From Delphinapterus leucas (Eukaryota; Chordata; Mammalia; Artiodactyla; Monodontidae): a DNA stretch of 64,000 nt. The position numbers and the translations under genes were made by a program. The notes beneath the pieces were generated by a model that was given only the letters and a program-made list of their open reading frames with translations, was not told where the DNA came from and made no database searches. Below, in pieces: positions 10,230 through 20,239 of this stretch. The number at the start of each line of letters is the position of its first letter. Position 1 is the first letter of the stretch. The DNA is taken from contig NW_022098044.1 of assembly GCF_002288925.2 (NCBI RefSeq), forward strand, positions 12,579,028-12,643,027, given 5' to 3'.

Positions 10230-12005
10230 TGCCCTACAGAACTTCAAAAGGGGTGCCTTGGAGACCCCTGCAGGGAACAGAAGCAGGGGAGCGTGAGAAG
10301 TCAAAGCCCCAGGCCCTCCAATTCCTCTCAACCAGAGAAGCTCCCTTTATATCAGTTTTATAGATTGGGCTCCATGTAAGATTTTGTATGAAGAAATAGT
10401 TTCTTGGTTTAAAAATTATATTTATAAAGTTTGAAAAGCCCAGGTAAACTCCAGTGATTGCAACTTGGTGACACAAATTGGCTGAGTAAATCCATGCTTG
10501 CCTCAATCTGTGTGTCCTTGAACTGGTATGATGTTGATTTTCCAGGGACTCAGGGAAATGATGGTTTTACTTATCATAATAATGATGATGATTTTCATTG
10601 AGGTAAGAAGGCCAAATTGGACTAACTTTAATCAAGAGCTGAGGAAATGCCTCTAAGGCACAGATTGGGGGAACTTCTGAGAATAAGGCTGGAAATTCCA
10701 AGATTCCTAACCACCTGATAACATCTAGCTCCTACCAGCAGAGTAGAGGTAAGGGCAAAGGTAGTCCCTGCCTCTGCCTCCCTCCCTCCCTTCCTTTCTT
10801 TCCATCCCTTCCCCCATTCTGGTACCAGCAAATACAAGTGCACACAGAAAGCCATGGCTTGTTCCCCAGGGCAAGAGATCAACCACATTGAGGGTCTACC
10901 CACCACCCGACCACTAGGCAACTCCAAGGCATTTCCAGGATGAAGCCAGAGCTCCTAAACATCCTGGCCAACTCTGGCCTCGGGATCTCGGATATATCAT
11001 CAGTGTCCCTGGCCTTCGGGGAAAGGAAGGCTTTCATATCTTTAGTCAAAGTGAGGGAACAAGAGTTCTGCCTAACTAGTCAATTTTCCTAATGAGCTAT
11101 TAGAAGCTGTTTTTGTGCTGAACGCTCTGCCCTCATTATGACTGTGCTTCCCAGAAGCAATGCTCTCTCTGCCCATTGTAATGAGCAGAATGCCGGAGTG
11201 AAACACAGTTTTAATGAGTTACAGCATGGATGCAAAGCGGAACAACTTGCATCTGAGAGCACCTCAAAGTAAGGTTAGGGCTGGCGGGTACATTTATAGC
11301 AGTGGAGTGAACCATTTGGAGGTGACTTCTCTCATTAGCCGAACTGGAAGAAACCAAGTGGGCTTCATCGGAAACTACACCCTGACTTGACAGGTGCCCT
11401 CTCAGGGCAAAAGAAAGAAAATGTACTGTGACCTTGAGAAATAGACAGATTAAATAGTTCCAAGTCATAGACATGGCAGTATTATATTACTTTACAATAT
11501 GCAATATTGGCACTGGCCCAGAGCATGCTGGGAATCGAGGTAAACAGAGCCAGGAAGGAAGGGATTCATTAGAGGAGCGTAGCGGGTATGAGTGAAGGTC
11601 ACATAGAGATAGGAGAGACTAGTGTTCTGGATCTAACTTATACCAGCCAGTGAAACCTAATTGCTAAGTGGTTAAGAATTTTGAAAAGTAGTCATTGACT
11701 ATTAGTCATTATTAACATTTAAATTATATGAACTGGCAATTAAATACATTATGTTTGTGAAATAAAATTCATGTTTTATGGCAAGACAAGAAACATTTAA
11801 ACATAAAAAAACTTTCTCTGCCCTTTGGCCTCCTCTCTTCCTGCACTGTGCATTGTGTATCTGCGTTATGCATGGACCAAATCTCCTCCATCTGTAGAAA
11901 TACCTGCTCAACCATAAAGAGCAACATTTTCCCAGCATCAACAGACAAGTCCTTAAAGATAACATTCCTTCTTGATAAGGGGTCACATGGTGCTTAGATC
12001 TGGAT
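10230..12005. other. No recognised gene; possible conserved stretch
   Basis: Chance frames only. The section around 11080-11270 has balanced, non-repetitive sequence with homeodomain-like 'taat' words ('cctaatgagctattag', 'tgtaatgagcagaatg', 'ttttaatgagttac') and resembles a conserved noncoding element by eye. Nothing else is recognised. Confidence 0.35.
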
Positions 12006-12009
12006 TGTG

Positions 12010-12205
12010 TAAGCTGTCAATAATATGCCATTTGATGTACAGCCCCCATCTCAAAAAACTTATATAATTGTGCCTTGACTTCTAACAGGTGGAACAGTCC
12101 TCAGAGCTTTCTGAGATGCTCTTCCCGGGTTATAATCCTCAAATTTGGCTCGAATGAAATTTTTCATCTCTTTCTTAGATCGACTGATTAATTTTTCATC
12201 CACAT
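12010..12205 (+). mobile_element. Possible ERV LTR fragment
   Basis: A TATA-like 'acttatataattg' (about 12058) is followed after about 65 bases by 'cttcccgggttataatcctc', 'aatttggctcgaatgaaatt' and 'agatcgactgattaattttt'. This order resembles the R/U5 end of a gammaretrovirus-type LTR, with a decayed AATAAA ('aatgaa'). Only the 3' part is visible and the family is not certain. Confidence 0.4.
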
Positions 12206-12209
12206 ATTA

Positions 12210-13000
12210 TAAACAAAGTTAATAAATACTCAAAACTTCCTATTTATTTTACTACATTTTACATTAATAGTTCTCTTTAGGTTGTTCATGTCTATTATAG
12301 TCAATGATGTCATGTTGGTAGCTTGAAATTGGGCAGGGTGAGAGTATTACCAACATGGAAATCAGTAGATGCTACACATCAGGGCGTGGTTTGTTGTTTT
12401 GTGGATTGTCTATGTAGAGAGCTATAGAAAAAAATGGAAAAATGCTAATAATTCAGATTACACTTAAAAGTGCATCATATCCTTAGCCACTACTGTGTGA
12501 ATAGAGTACAAAAAATTTAAGGAAACACTCTTCCATTATTTGAAAACTATTATCCAAATCAGCAAAGAGGTCAGTCATGTCACTGATGAATGAGTGAAGT
12601 TGCCACATATATCTTTGTTGTCTCATTTTCATCTTCCTCATTGACATAAACAATATCAACATTCACATTCATGTTGGAGCTACACTCATTTATCAACTGA
12701 AGCCACAGGTTGGCTATAGAAATAAGGGTTCATAAAAAAAATCATTCTGTAAGAATCAGCAGGCTATGTAGAAATTTCAATAAAGAGTAGTGTATAATTC
12801 ATTCTTATTTGTATATTATGTACTAGAAATCTTTTATATAAATAAAATTTGTGATGAATGAGATGTACATATATCACACACTCAAATATCTCATATATAC
12901 ATACATAATTTTTGGGGGGGCTATGTGGTTGTTAAACATTTACCAGGACACCACTGAAGAGACCACCCCATCTCCAAGGGTCTGTGAGCACTGAGCATCT
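12210..13000. other. No recognised feature
   Basis: AT-rich DNA with no open frame of note. A G run ('tttggggggg') lies at about 12910. No remains of retroviral genes follow the LTR-like piece upstream. Confidence 0.45.
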
Positions 13001-13009
13001 CGGCGTGGT

Positions 13010-13230
13010 GCAGTAGGGGAATTAAGGTTTTGGGCCTAGGTTAGAATATGGGTGCTGGGTCTGACTTCTGCGTGATGTTAGACAGTTACTCTCACTGAGT
13101 TTTAGTTCATCTGTAAATGGAGATATTAATACTCACCTTTAAGGACTGTGGTAATTGAAAATGAGATCAAGTGTTGCATTATGGTAGTGCCTGGCATTTA
13201 GCAGGCTGCTATTATAAAGTTATTACTCTG
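13010..13230 (+). mobile_element. MIR SINE, nearly full length
   Basis: The order 'gatgttagacagttactctc', 'tagttcatctgtaaatgg', 'gatattaatactcac' and 'tagtgcctggcatttagcag' follows the forward MIR from its tRNA-derived part through the core to the 3' end. Confidence 0.8.
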
Positions 13231-13539
13231 ATTATGATCATGATTATTTGCAAGCAAAGGTGTTACAGGTCCAGTTCAGTATCAGACATGGTGAAATGCC
13301 TAAGGATGCTCTGATTTGTGAGGAGGAAAGAGATATGACATTGGAAGCCTTCAGAAGGGCTACTCTCCAATATCACCAGTGAGTACTTGACCCTTCAGCT
13401 GGACTTGAGGATCAGGGAGTAGGTTAATAAACATCGATCATTTGCCAAGTTCTCCCACATGTGATACCTTACTTCATCTTCACGACAGTTTTGTAAGGGA
13501 ATGTAGAAGATCTTATTTTCCAATGATGGCTGACATGGT

Positions 13540-13985
13540 ATTTCCCTTCTCATATTTCCTAGAGCTTTGCCATCCCTCTGTCAGGAGGTAGAGGCTAATT
13601 CCCTCCCTTGAAGCTGGGGAGCCTTGTGGCTCAATTATAGCCAACGGAAGACATCAGAAGTGACAGAGCATGACTTCCAAAGTGATGCAGCTTCTGTGTC
13701 ATTAATGAGGACACTCATCTTCGGAGCCCTAAGTCACCGTAGAAGAAGTCCAACTATCCTGAATCCTCAAAGCTGCAAGGAAGCCCCGCTGTCTGGACAG
13801 TGGCCCTGAATTTCAAGTCCTCACCATCCAGACTTCAGATCTGTAAGTAAATGAACCTGATTCCAGTTCTTGTCCTTTCCAAATTACTGACCTTCAAAAT
13901 CTATGAACATTATCAATTGGTGGTTTTATATCACTAGGTATGAGGTGGCTTGTTACCACAGCAATAGTTATTGGAATTGAAAGCT
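13540..13985 (+). mobile_element. MLT1-type MaLR LTR
   Basis: It follows a familiar MaLR layout: 'tcaattatagccaacggaag', 'cagaagtgacagagcatgac', 'gtagaagaagtccaactatc', 'ctgaatcctcaaagctgcaa', and the 3' end 'aggtggcttgttaccacagc' with 'aatagttattggaattga'. It is diverged and has no internal region beside it, so it is a solo LTR. The short open frames inside it are not genes. Confidence 0.7.
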
Positions 13986-13987
13986 TC

Positions 13988-14165
13988 TCACACACCAGTT
14001 ATGAAGACAAGAAAACTGAGGCTTGGACTGGGTAATGACCTTAACATGGTCACCTGGCTGGTCATTGGCAAATTTGAGATTCCCTCTCAGGGCTTCCTGA
14101 CTGGAGATTCCATGCTCTTTAGACTATGCTACACTTTCCTGCTCCTTGGAGGGGTGAGGACTGTC
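13988..14165 (-). mobile_element. MIR SINE
   Basis: It contains 'gaagacaagaaaactgaggc', then 'gggtaatgaccttaacatgg', then 'tcacctggctggtcattgg' and 'ctttagactatgctacac', the reversed MIR through to its tRNA-derived end. Confidence 0.75.
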
Positions 14166-14169
14166 GTTC

Positions 14170-14848
14170 TACTAACTAGCTGAGGCTCAGAGGGGCAGGG
14201 AGACAGGGGGAGGATAGGAGCTAGCCATCATAGAGAGTCCCAGGGCTGGGCTCTTGTTAGAAACAGTGGGGCTGGAGTGGGACCAGAGGAACTGACCCTT
14301 TAGAGCATGGACGGACTGGGTTCAGACTCTGAAAACAATTCTCTCTTAGGAAAGAAAAACAAAACAATTCTCCTCTTAGAAGAAAAAAATCCCAATTCTG
14401 GTGTTTTGGCATTTGCAGCTGCTTCTGTTGTGAACATAACACATTTCCACCTGGGGATTGATTTGTTGAGTGTATTTGACAACATTTTCTGCAGTTATAA
14501 TTCCTCAAGTTGTAGATATCAGAAGACGCAAGAACTTGCAACATTTCAACCTCACTTCCTAATATCAGGAGGCAGCAGACAGTTTGGTCTCTCTCAGGGG
14601 CTTCTGGGGCTCAGCAGGGGAGCAGCGGGCCTCCAACCCTGTACACAGCTGCTGCACACCAGTCCAGGGTTAGCTCTAGGGAGTACCTTCCCTGAGAAGG
14701 CAAGGTGTGCTGTGAATAAGCTTCCTAGCTTTTCCCTCGGTTACCTGTGTGCACCTTTATTCGCCTGTCTTAAATATTTCTCCAATGCCTTCTTTTCAAC
14801 CTTAGGTCTCTACAATATTAATAACAATCATTATTATCATCACTATTT
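14170..14848. other. Unrecognised DNA with a 181-codon chance frame
   Basis: An open frame on the plus strand covers 14307-14852. Its product has no domain, signal peptide or family I know. Its last 20 codons run into AT-rich low-complexity DNA that leads into a MIR, which argues against a real gene. I find no convincing splice acceptor, promoter or Kozak context. Confidence 0.4.
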
Positions 14849-14849
14849 T

Positions 14850-15055
14850 TAAACAGCTAATACATATTGGTCACCTCCCATTATGTGCTATACACATATA
14901 TCTCATAATAAATTTACAAAATAATCCCACAAGAATGGCCTGATTATGACCCCCATTTTACAGATGGGGGTGAAGGCACAGAAAAGACAGATAATTTATA
15001 ATCCACAGAGCTGGATTCACGTCAAACGTAAAATAGCGAACCGCTCTCATTCCTT
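14850..15055 (-). mobile_element. MIR SINE
   Basis: It contains 'cattatgtgctatacacata', then 'acccccattttacagatggg', then 'gaaggcacagaaaagacaga', in reversed MIR order. Confidence 0.75.
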
Positions 15056-15124
15056 ACTATTATATCTCTCTAGAATGTATTGTCAAATAACAGCAAGGGG
15101 GAAGAGGAGAGATGAGGAATTAAT

Positions 15125-15325
15125 TATGGATAATAATAACTTTCATTTATTGAGTACTTATTTGGTGCCTGGTACCTTGCTAGTCTTCAAAATTAGCAAT
15201 CCAACATGATAAAACCGTCTTAGGGCTGAAGATTCAAAGGATCAGAGAGGTGAAGTAACTTGCCCCATGCAATAAGACCTGAGTGTGTCTGATTCCCAAT
15301 TCCGTGTACCTCTCTACTAAGTTCT
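15125..15325 (-). mobile_element. MIR SINE
   Basis: It contains 'ctttcatttattgagtactt', then 'ggtgcctggtaccttgctag', then 'gatcagagaggtgaagtaac' and 'ttgccccatgcaataag'. It is a nearly complete reversed MIR, the second in 500 bases. Confidence 0.8.
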
Positions 15326-15329
15326 CCCA

Positions 15330-15655
15330 AGACAGACCCTATTCATGGTGGTGGGGTTGCTCCTAGGCCCCGCCACCTCACTGCCTCACCTGGTTCTCCA
15401 AACTCACATAGCTTGATCGACTTATGTTGTCAAGTTTCCTTAAACGCAGGACCTAAAGGAAGAGGCAAATGCCACTTACCAAGGTGGTTCAGAGGTGGTG
15501 CCCCCTCTGGACAGGACCAGGCCCCATCCTGTTGCATATGGAGCACTGAGGCCTCTTGCCCTAGTCTAAGATTCTTGCTGAACTGAGCTGGCAGCTGCCC
15601 TTGGAGTGCTTGGTCCAGTCTAGAGATGGTCTTTGGTCTGTGGAATCTCCATCAT
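15330..15655. other. No recognised feature
   Basis: A moderately GC-rich gap between MIR and L2 pieces. I see nothing coding. Confidence 0.45.
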
Positions 15656-15659
15656 AAGT

Positions 15660-15938
15660 TCCTTCTATTCCTTTGAGGTTTGTTTCTTGGTTAACCTATA
15701 CTGTGAAGCCATCTCTGACTCCCCTGGATACACTTGGAAGATTTCTCCCATATCTTCCCCCAGAAGCAGGAACATAATTCTTTCAAGGTGCTAATTCCAT
15801 TGTGTTGTTTATTTATTTACCCATCTCAGTCCTTATCAGACTCATTTCCTCAAGGGCAGGGAATGGATTTTCTTCATCCTCAACACCTACAACACCTGGC
15901 ACAGAGGAAGAACTCAGAAAGTTTATTAATACACCATT
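15660..15938 (+). mobile_element. L2 LINE 3' end
   Basis: It reads like the L2 3' end: 'ctgtgaagccatctctgact', then 'tcctcaagggcagggaatgg', 'cttcatcctcaacacctaca' and 'cacctggcacagaggaagaa'. Only the tail is left. Confidence 0.75.
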
Positions 15939-15939
15939 C

Positions 15940-16605
15940 ATTTTAATTGAACACCTACGTCCAAGTTCTTTGTTTAGATTGACTCAATTCTCAAAAACAA
16001 CCCTGTGAAATAGGCACGATTATATCCTATGATGGTTGATTGTATGTGCCAAGTTTACTGGCCATCGGTGCCCAGAGATTTGGTCAAATATTATTCTGAT
16101 GTTTCTGTGAGGGTGTTTTGGATGAGATTATATTTAAACTGGTGAATTTGAGTAAAGCAGACTGCCCTTTATAAAGTGAATGAGCTTAATGCAATCACTT
16201 GAAGGTCTGAGTAGAACAAAAGACCTACATCTCTCAAGCAAGAGGGAATTTTGCCAGCAGAGGGCTTCTGGACATGAACTGCAACACCTTCTCTTCCTGG
16301 GTCTCTAGGTTGCGGGTCCACCCTGCAGATCTTGGACTTTCCAGGTTCCATAATCACATGAGCCAGTTTCTTAAAAATCTGTCTCTTTCTCTGTACATAT
16401 ACGCATCCTATGGGTTCTCTTTCTCTGGAGAACTCTCGTCTAATGCATATCCCCATCTACAGATGGGGAAATTCAGGCCCAGAAAGAGTGAGTTATTGGT
16501 CCAGGGTTACACAGTTAATAAGTAGAAGAGCTAGGATTTAAGCCCAAGGAATTCTGACTCCAGAGTCTGTATTTCAAACCTTTCTACATATTGCCACTCT
16601 CTTGT
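15940..16605 (-). mobile_element. MIR SINE split by an LTR insertion
   Basis: The left part (15940-16027) ends in 'ctgtgaaataggcacgatta'. The right part (16448-16605) resumes with 'ccccatctacagatggggaa' and continues 'gttacacagttaataagtag'. Joined, they form a normal reversed MIR. The break lies at an 'atatcc' repeated on both sides (16022-16027 and 16447-16452), consistent with a short retroviral-type target duplication. Confidence 0.75.
16028..16447 (+). mobile_element. Solo LTR (ERVL/MaLR-like) inside a MIR
   Basis: This 420-base unit begins 'tatgatggttgattgtatgt', carries 'gtgagggtgttttggatgag' and 'gagtaaagcagactgccc', and ends 'ggagaactctcgtctaatgc', an ending much like that of mammalian MaLR LTRs. 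It sits cleanly inside a MIR with a 5-6 base direct repeat at the ends. I recognise the repeat but am unsure of its subfamily. No internal retroviral genes remain. Confidence 0.65.
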
Positions 16606-17510
16606 GGCAGACACAGTTCTAAGAACAGTGGCGAGAACGAGGTGAGAAGCTGGGAATGATAGACAAGGTTTCTGCTATCTTGGAGCTTGTGTTTGAGTGG
16701 GGCAATGGCGGGTTATACAAATATGTACAAAGGGACACTATTTGCTGCATCATGGCTTGCAGGAGCCCAGGTTAAAGAGGGGAGATTCAAGGAGTAAAGA
16801 GAAGAATGAAAGGGGCCCAAGGGAAAGGGTTGAAGATTCTAGAATCCAAAGGCTAGTTCAGGCTGGACCACATGCACTCAGGGCAGGTACCAGTTTAGAT
16901 AGCCCCAGTGTAAATGAATCAGTGTTTGGTTTAGACTAATAACTGATGGCTTGAATAAGGGAGATCAGAGTTCTATCCTGCCCCCTGGTTGCCCGTATGG
17001 GACTGGTTGGAAGTAGCAGGTTCCTCTATCTGAGTGTGGATGTAATGATATGTGATGGCCATGGTGCGTCCATCTCTGCTTTTTCTAAATTGAGCCATTT
17101 CCCCGTGGACAGTGGACAGTGTTAACTTCTTTATCCAATCTTGGATGCTCCGTGGTCTCTAAGCTCCACGGGAGTCGGCTAAGATAGATAAGACTGAGTT
17201 GGAATCTTCAGCATTAGAGTGGGTTGGGTATGGCAGATCAGATCTGTAATGGACAACAAGTGAAGACACAATCCTTACATTTCCCAGGCATGCCACTCTG
17301 GCCCCCCTGCTTCGAGGCTCCAGGCACTTTTGAAAAGGAGGATCCAGAAGATTCTGGTGGCCTAGGTTTGTTGGAGGGAGAGGAGACTATTGGAGCTGCT
17401 GAGGAGGCTGGGGAGGAAGGGAAGAGTATCATCTCCCTTTAGGGTGTCATGCTGAAACAGGAGGGAAGGGGGCAGGGCACAACTTTTAAAAGAATTACAT
17501 AGCCCGAGGA
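16606..17510. other. No recognised feature
   Basis: Chance frames only (80 and 72 codons). A short purine-rich tract lies at 17375-17425. Confidence 0.45.
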
Positions 17511-17512
17511 CA

Positions 17513-18026
17513 TGACAGAAACTGGTTAGAACCAACTAGGTCCAAGATGGTGGAAGATTTGACTTCTAGTGAACCTTGATCCTCATTATATGCTCATTGT
17601 AATACATTAGCATAAGATAAATGACACACCCACCAGCCCCATGACAGTTCTGAGGCCACCATCAAAGACCAAAAAGTGGGAGGGGCCCAATTCCTGGAAA
17701 TCCCCGCCTCTTCCCCAAAATAGTTGGAATCCTCCTCCCACTTATTAGCCTATAAAATTACCCAGCCCTATAAAAACTGACAACCCCATGCCCTGGTACC
17801 TCTTGCTTTCTGAGATGGCCCACACTCTGTCTATGGAATGTGTTTTTCTCTAAGTAAATCCACTTCTTACCTATTACTTTGTCTGTCACTAAATTTTTCC
17901 TGCCATGAGACATGAAGTGCCTGAGCTTCATTAAGTCCTGAGACCAGGTGTGTGATCCTATTTAAAAAACTGTGGGCTCAAGTCCCAATCTGAGTTGCAC
18001 AGTTGCAGCCTGAAACCTCACACAAT
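17513..18026 (+). mobile_element. Solo ERV LTR
   Basis: The unit opens near 'tgacagaaactggttagaac' and has two TATA-like boxes, 17751-17757 and 17769-17775. Next come 'cttctgagatggcccacact', a variant polyadenylation signal 'agtaaa' at 17853-17858, and a U5-like end closing near 'aacctcacaca'. I have seen this layout in cetartiodactyl ERV LTRs, but I cannot name the family. No gag, pol or env remains flank it, so it is probably a solo LTR left by recombination. The exact target duplication is not readable. Confidence 0.6.
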
Positions 18027-18202
18027 TGACGAGGTGAGAAGCTGGGAAGCAGGAAGCCGTGTGACCTGCAGGTGTGTGTGCTCCCTGGAGATCAGGGTGT
18101 GATTGCAGAAGGCATTGGAGCCGAGAGGGGCTGGCTGCTGGGCAGGGAAGGAGAGCTGCCAGTTTTGAAAGCCACTTTGCTCAGAGGCCACTGGGTTAGG
18201 TG

Positions 18203-18318
18203 CAGGCTGACCAATTTGTTCTGGTTTGTCCAGACCTTTCCTGGTTTTAGCACTGAAAATTCCAGGTTCTAAGAACCCACTCAGTCCTGGGCAAACTGGT
18301 ACAGTTAGTCATCCTGGG
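18203..18318. mobile_element. MITE-like inverted repeat (old DNA transposon remnant)
   Basis: The left arm 'tgaccaatttgttctggttt' (ending 'gtccag') pairs imperfectly with the reverse of the right arm, which reads 'ctgggcaaactggtacagtt' and ends 'agtcatcct'. The centre holds 'cctggttttagcactgaaaa'. The structure is about 115 bases with arms of about 30. It resembles a widespread mammalian DNA-element remnant that I cannot name. Confidence 0.5.
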
Positions 18319-18383
18319 TGAAAATTCAACTCTGAGTTAGAATTGCTGGGTGAGATTTTTCATGGGACCTTACTTACACTAAA

Positions 18384-18387
<4 letters not shown>

Positions 18388-18416
<29 letters not shown>
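18388..18416. repeat. (TG)n microsatellite
   Basis: About 14 uninterrupted TG units. The 72-codon minus-strand frame across it encodes a His-Thr run and is an artefact. Confidence 0.95.
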
Positions 18417-18418
<2 letters not shown>

Positions 18419-18724
18419 AAAATTTTATTTTTCTGAAATTCAAATTTAGTTGAATGTCCTGTATTTTCATTTCTATATCTGGCAACCTTACTCTGAGATG
18501 TTTGCTGTATTGTTACCACTGAAGAAAGAAGGTATTTATTATTTGGAGAAGCCCCCAGATGTGGCAGGTTAGGAAATTCTCTTTGTCTCCTCACCAAGAA
18601 AGGAGGGGTTTAAGGGAAGCTGGACCCGACTGGTAAGGTAATGAGCATCTTGAACTCAGACCTGATAAGAGCATCAATAGTTAGGAGTTGGTCTGCTTGG
18701 TAAGTGCATAGACTCCCAGAGCCA

Positions 18725-18920
18725 GCAGGCCAGGTTCCAGTGCTGCGTCTGCTATTTACAGCCTCTGCTGCCCTGGACAAGTTATTTCATCTTCTGGCGC
18801 CTCCATTTCCTCATTTGACAAATGGGGCAATGGCAGTACCTACCTCCTACGATGACTGTGATGACTCAATAGCTTGATATATATAAAGCTCTCAAACAGA
18901 GCCTAGCATGTAGTAGGGCT
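18725..18920 (+). mobile_element. MIR SINE
   Basis: It contains 'ctggacaagttatttcatct', then 'catttcctcatttgacaaat', then 'tggcagtacctacctcctac' and 'agagcctagcatgtagtagg', in forward MIR order. Confidence 0.8.
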
Positions 18921-19315
18921 AGTTTTTGCCTTGCTGGCACTCTTCCTCTTTTGGCTTACACCACTCTGGTGAGAGCTCCCTCTAAATTTTTGGGCTTCAT
19001 GGTCCCTGAATCCAGGGTGGTCATGTGACACAGCCTAGTCAAGGACCCTTTCAGAGTCCAGACCAGTAATTGGTCCAAGGATGGCAAGAATGGGCATGTA
19101 GCACAGGTCAGTCCAATGAAGGTCAATCCCATGGCTTTTGTTAGGTCAACTGAGGGAGAAGAGCCCTTTTTCCCTGTGGCTGGTCCATATGGAAGGACAT
19201 GATCCTGGAACACCCAGGAGCCCTATACAAAGACTGTCTGCCTTAGAGAGGGAACTGGGAGTGGAGAAGAACAAAGTCCTGCTATCCCAGTGTGAGCTCC
19301 TAGACCAACCTTGCC
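18921..19315. other. No recognised feature
   Basis: A spacer between two forward MIRs. Only short chance frames are present. Confidence 0.45.
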
Positions 19316-19319
19316 TTGC

Positions 19320-19565
19320 AAGTGGCTAAGAGCATGACTTTGGAGTTGGCTTGTGGGTGGGAACCCTAGATCTACTGCATATTCCCTGCACAGCCTTGGG
19401 TGAGTTCTTGCACCACTCTGTTCCTCATTCCCTTGGTTCAATGAGGATAATAGTAGCTTCTCCTTAGAGGGCTGCTGTGAAGATTACATGGGTTGCTGTA
19501 TGTAAGCTGCTTGGAATGGTGCCAGGTACAGTGAACATGCTCCATAAATGCTGGCTGTTATCATC
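19320..19565 (+). mobile_element. MIR SINE, nearly full length
   Basis: The tRNA-derived start 'gtggctaagagcatgacttt' is preserved, followed by 'cagccttgggtgagttcttg', 'caatgaggataatagtagct' and 'tggtgccaggtacagtgaac'. It is one of the best MIR copies in the window. Confidence 0.85.
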
Positions 19566-19805
19566 ACCACTGAACCCTTCTGTCCTGTGAGGCAATACAG
19601 CCTCTTTGGGGCCCACATTGGTTTGGGTAGAGTGTATGTCACTTGTTACCAGAAGAATTCTCACTAATTAAAATGCGTTTTTGGAGGGCCTGGAGTTCTA
19701 GAATGACTCATATGCCTCTCTAGGGAGAACAAATATTTGGCAAGATTAACTTGGACAGGCAACTCGTCAGGAAGAGAAATTTGAATGAGAGTTCCTGGAT
19801 GAAAG

Positions 19806-19998
19806 CAGTGGTTCTGGAAACTTGAACATGCCCTTGGAGGGCTTGTTAAAACACAGATTTCTAGACCGCCACCTCCAATGTTTTTGGTTTAAAAAGTCTG
19901 GGTGGGCCTTGAGAATTTGCATTTCTAAAAAGCTTCTGAGTGATGCTCTGCTGAGGCTTCTGGTCTCTAGACATTACACTTTGAAAACCACTGGATTA
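19806..19998 (+). mobile_element. MER5A (hAT-Charlie non-autonomous DNA transposon)
   Basis: It begins 'cagtggttctggaaacttga', contains 'ttggagggcttgttaaaaca' and 'tgagaatttgcatttctaaa', and ends 'tttgaaaaccactg', the expected terminal inverted repeat. The 8-mer 'gatgaaag' stands just before the element (19798-19805) and again at 19999-20006, five bases past the classical end. This matches the 8-base duplication made by hAT elements. Confidence 0.85.
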
Positions 19999-20064
19999 GA
20001 TGAAAGGCCAAAGCAATGACATTTATTATTAGTTTTATGTTAGTCTCATATCATGGCTGCTATA

Positions 20065-20235
20065 AACAAGACACTGTTTTAAGTGCTTTGTAAATACTAA
20101 TTTATTTCATTTTCATGGCAGTTTTTTTTAATATAGTCACTATCACTATTTTGCAAAGGAACAAGCTGAGGCACAGAAAGATTAAATGATATGCCTCAAG
20201 TTTGTTGGTGGAGAGCTAGGAAATGCACCCAGGCG
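20065..20235 (-). mobile_element. MIR SINE
   Basis: It contains 'gacactgttttaagtgcttt', then 'tcactattttgcaaaggaac', then 'aagctgaggcacagaaagat', in reversed MIR order. Confidence 0.75.
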
Positions 20236-20239
20236 TCAG

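Noticed and set aside
14307..14852. 181-codon plus-strand frame as a possible gene
   Set aside because: No domain, no splice or promoter context, and its end lies in AT-rich low-complexity DNA at the start of a MIR.
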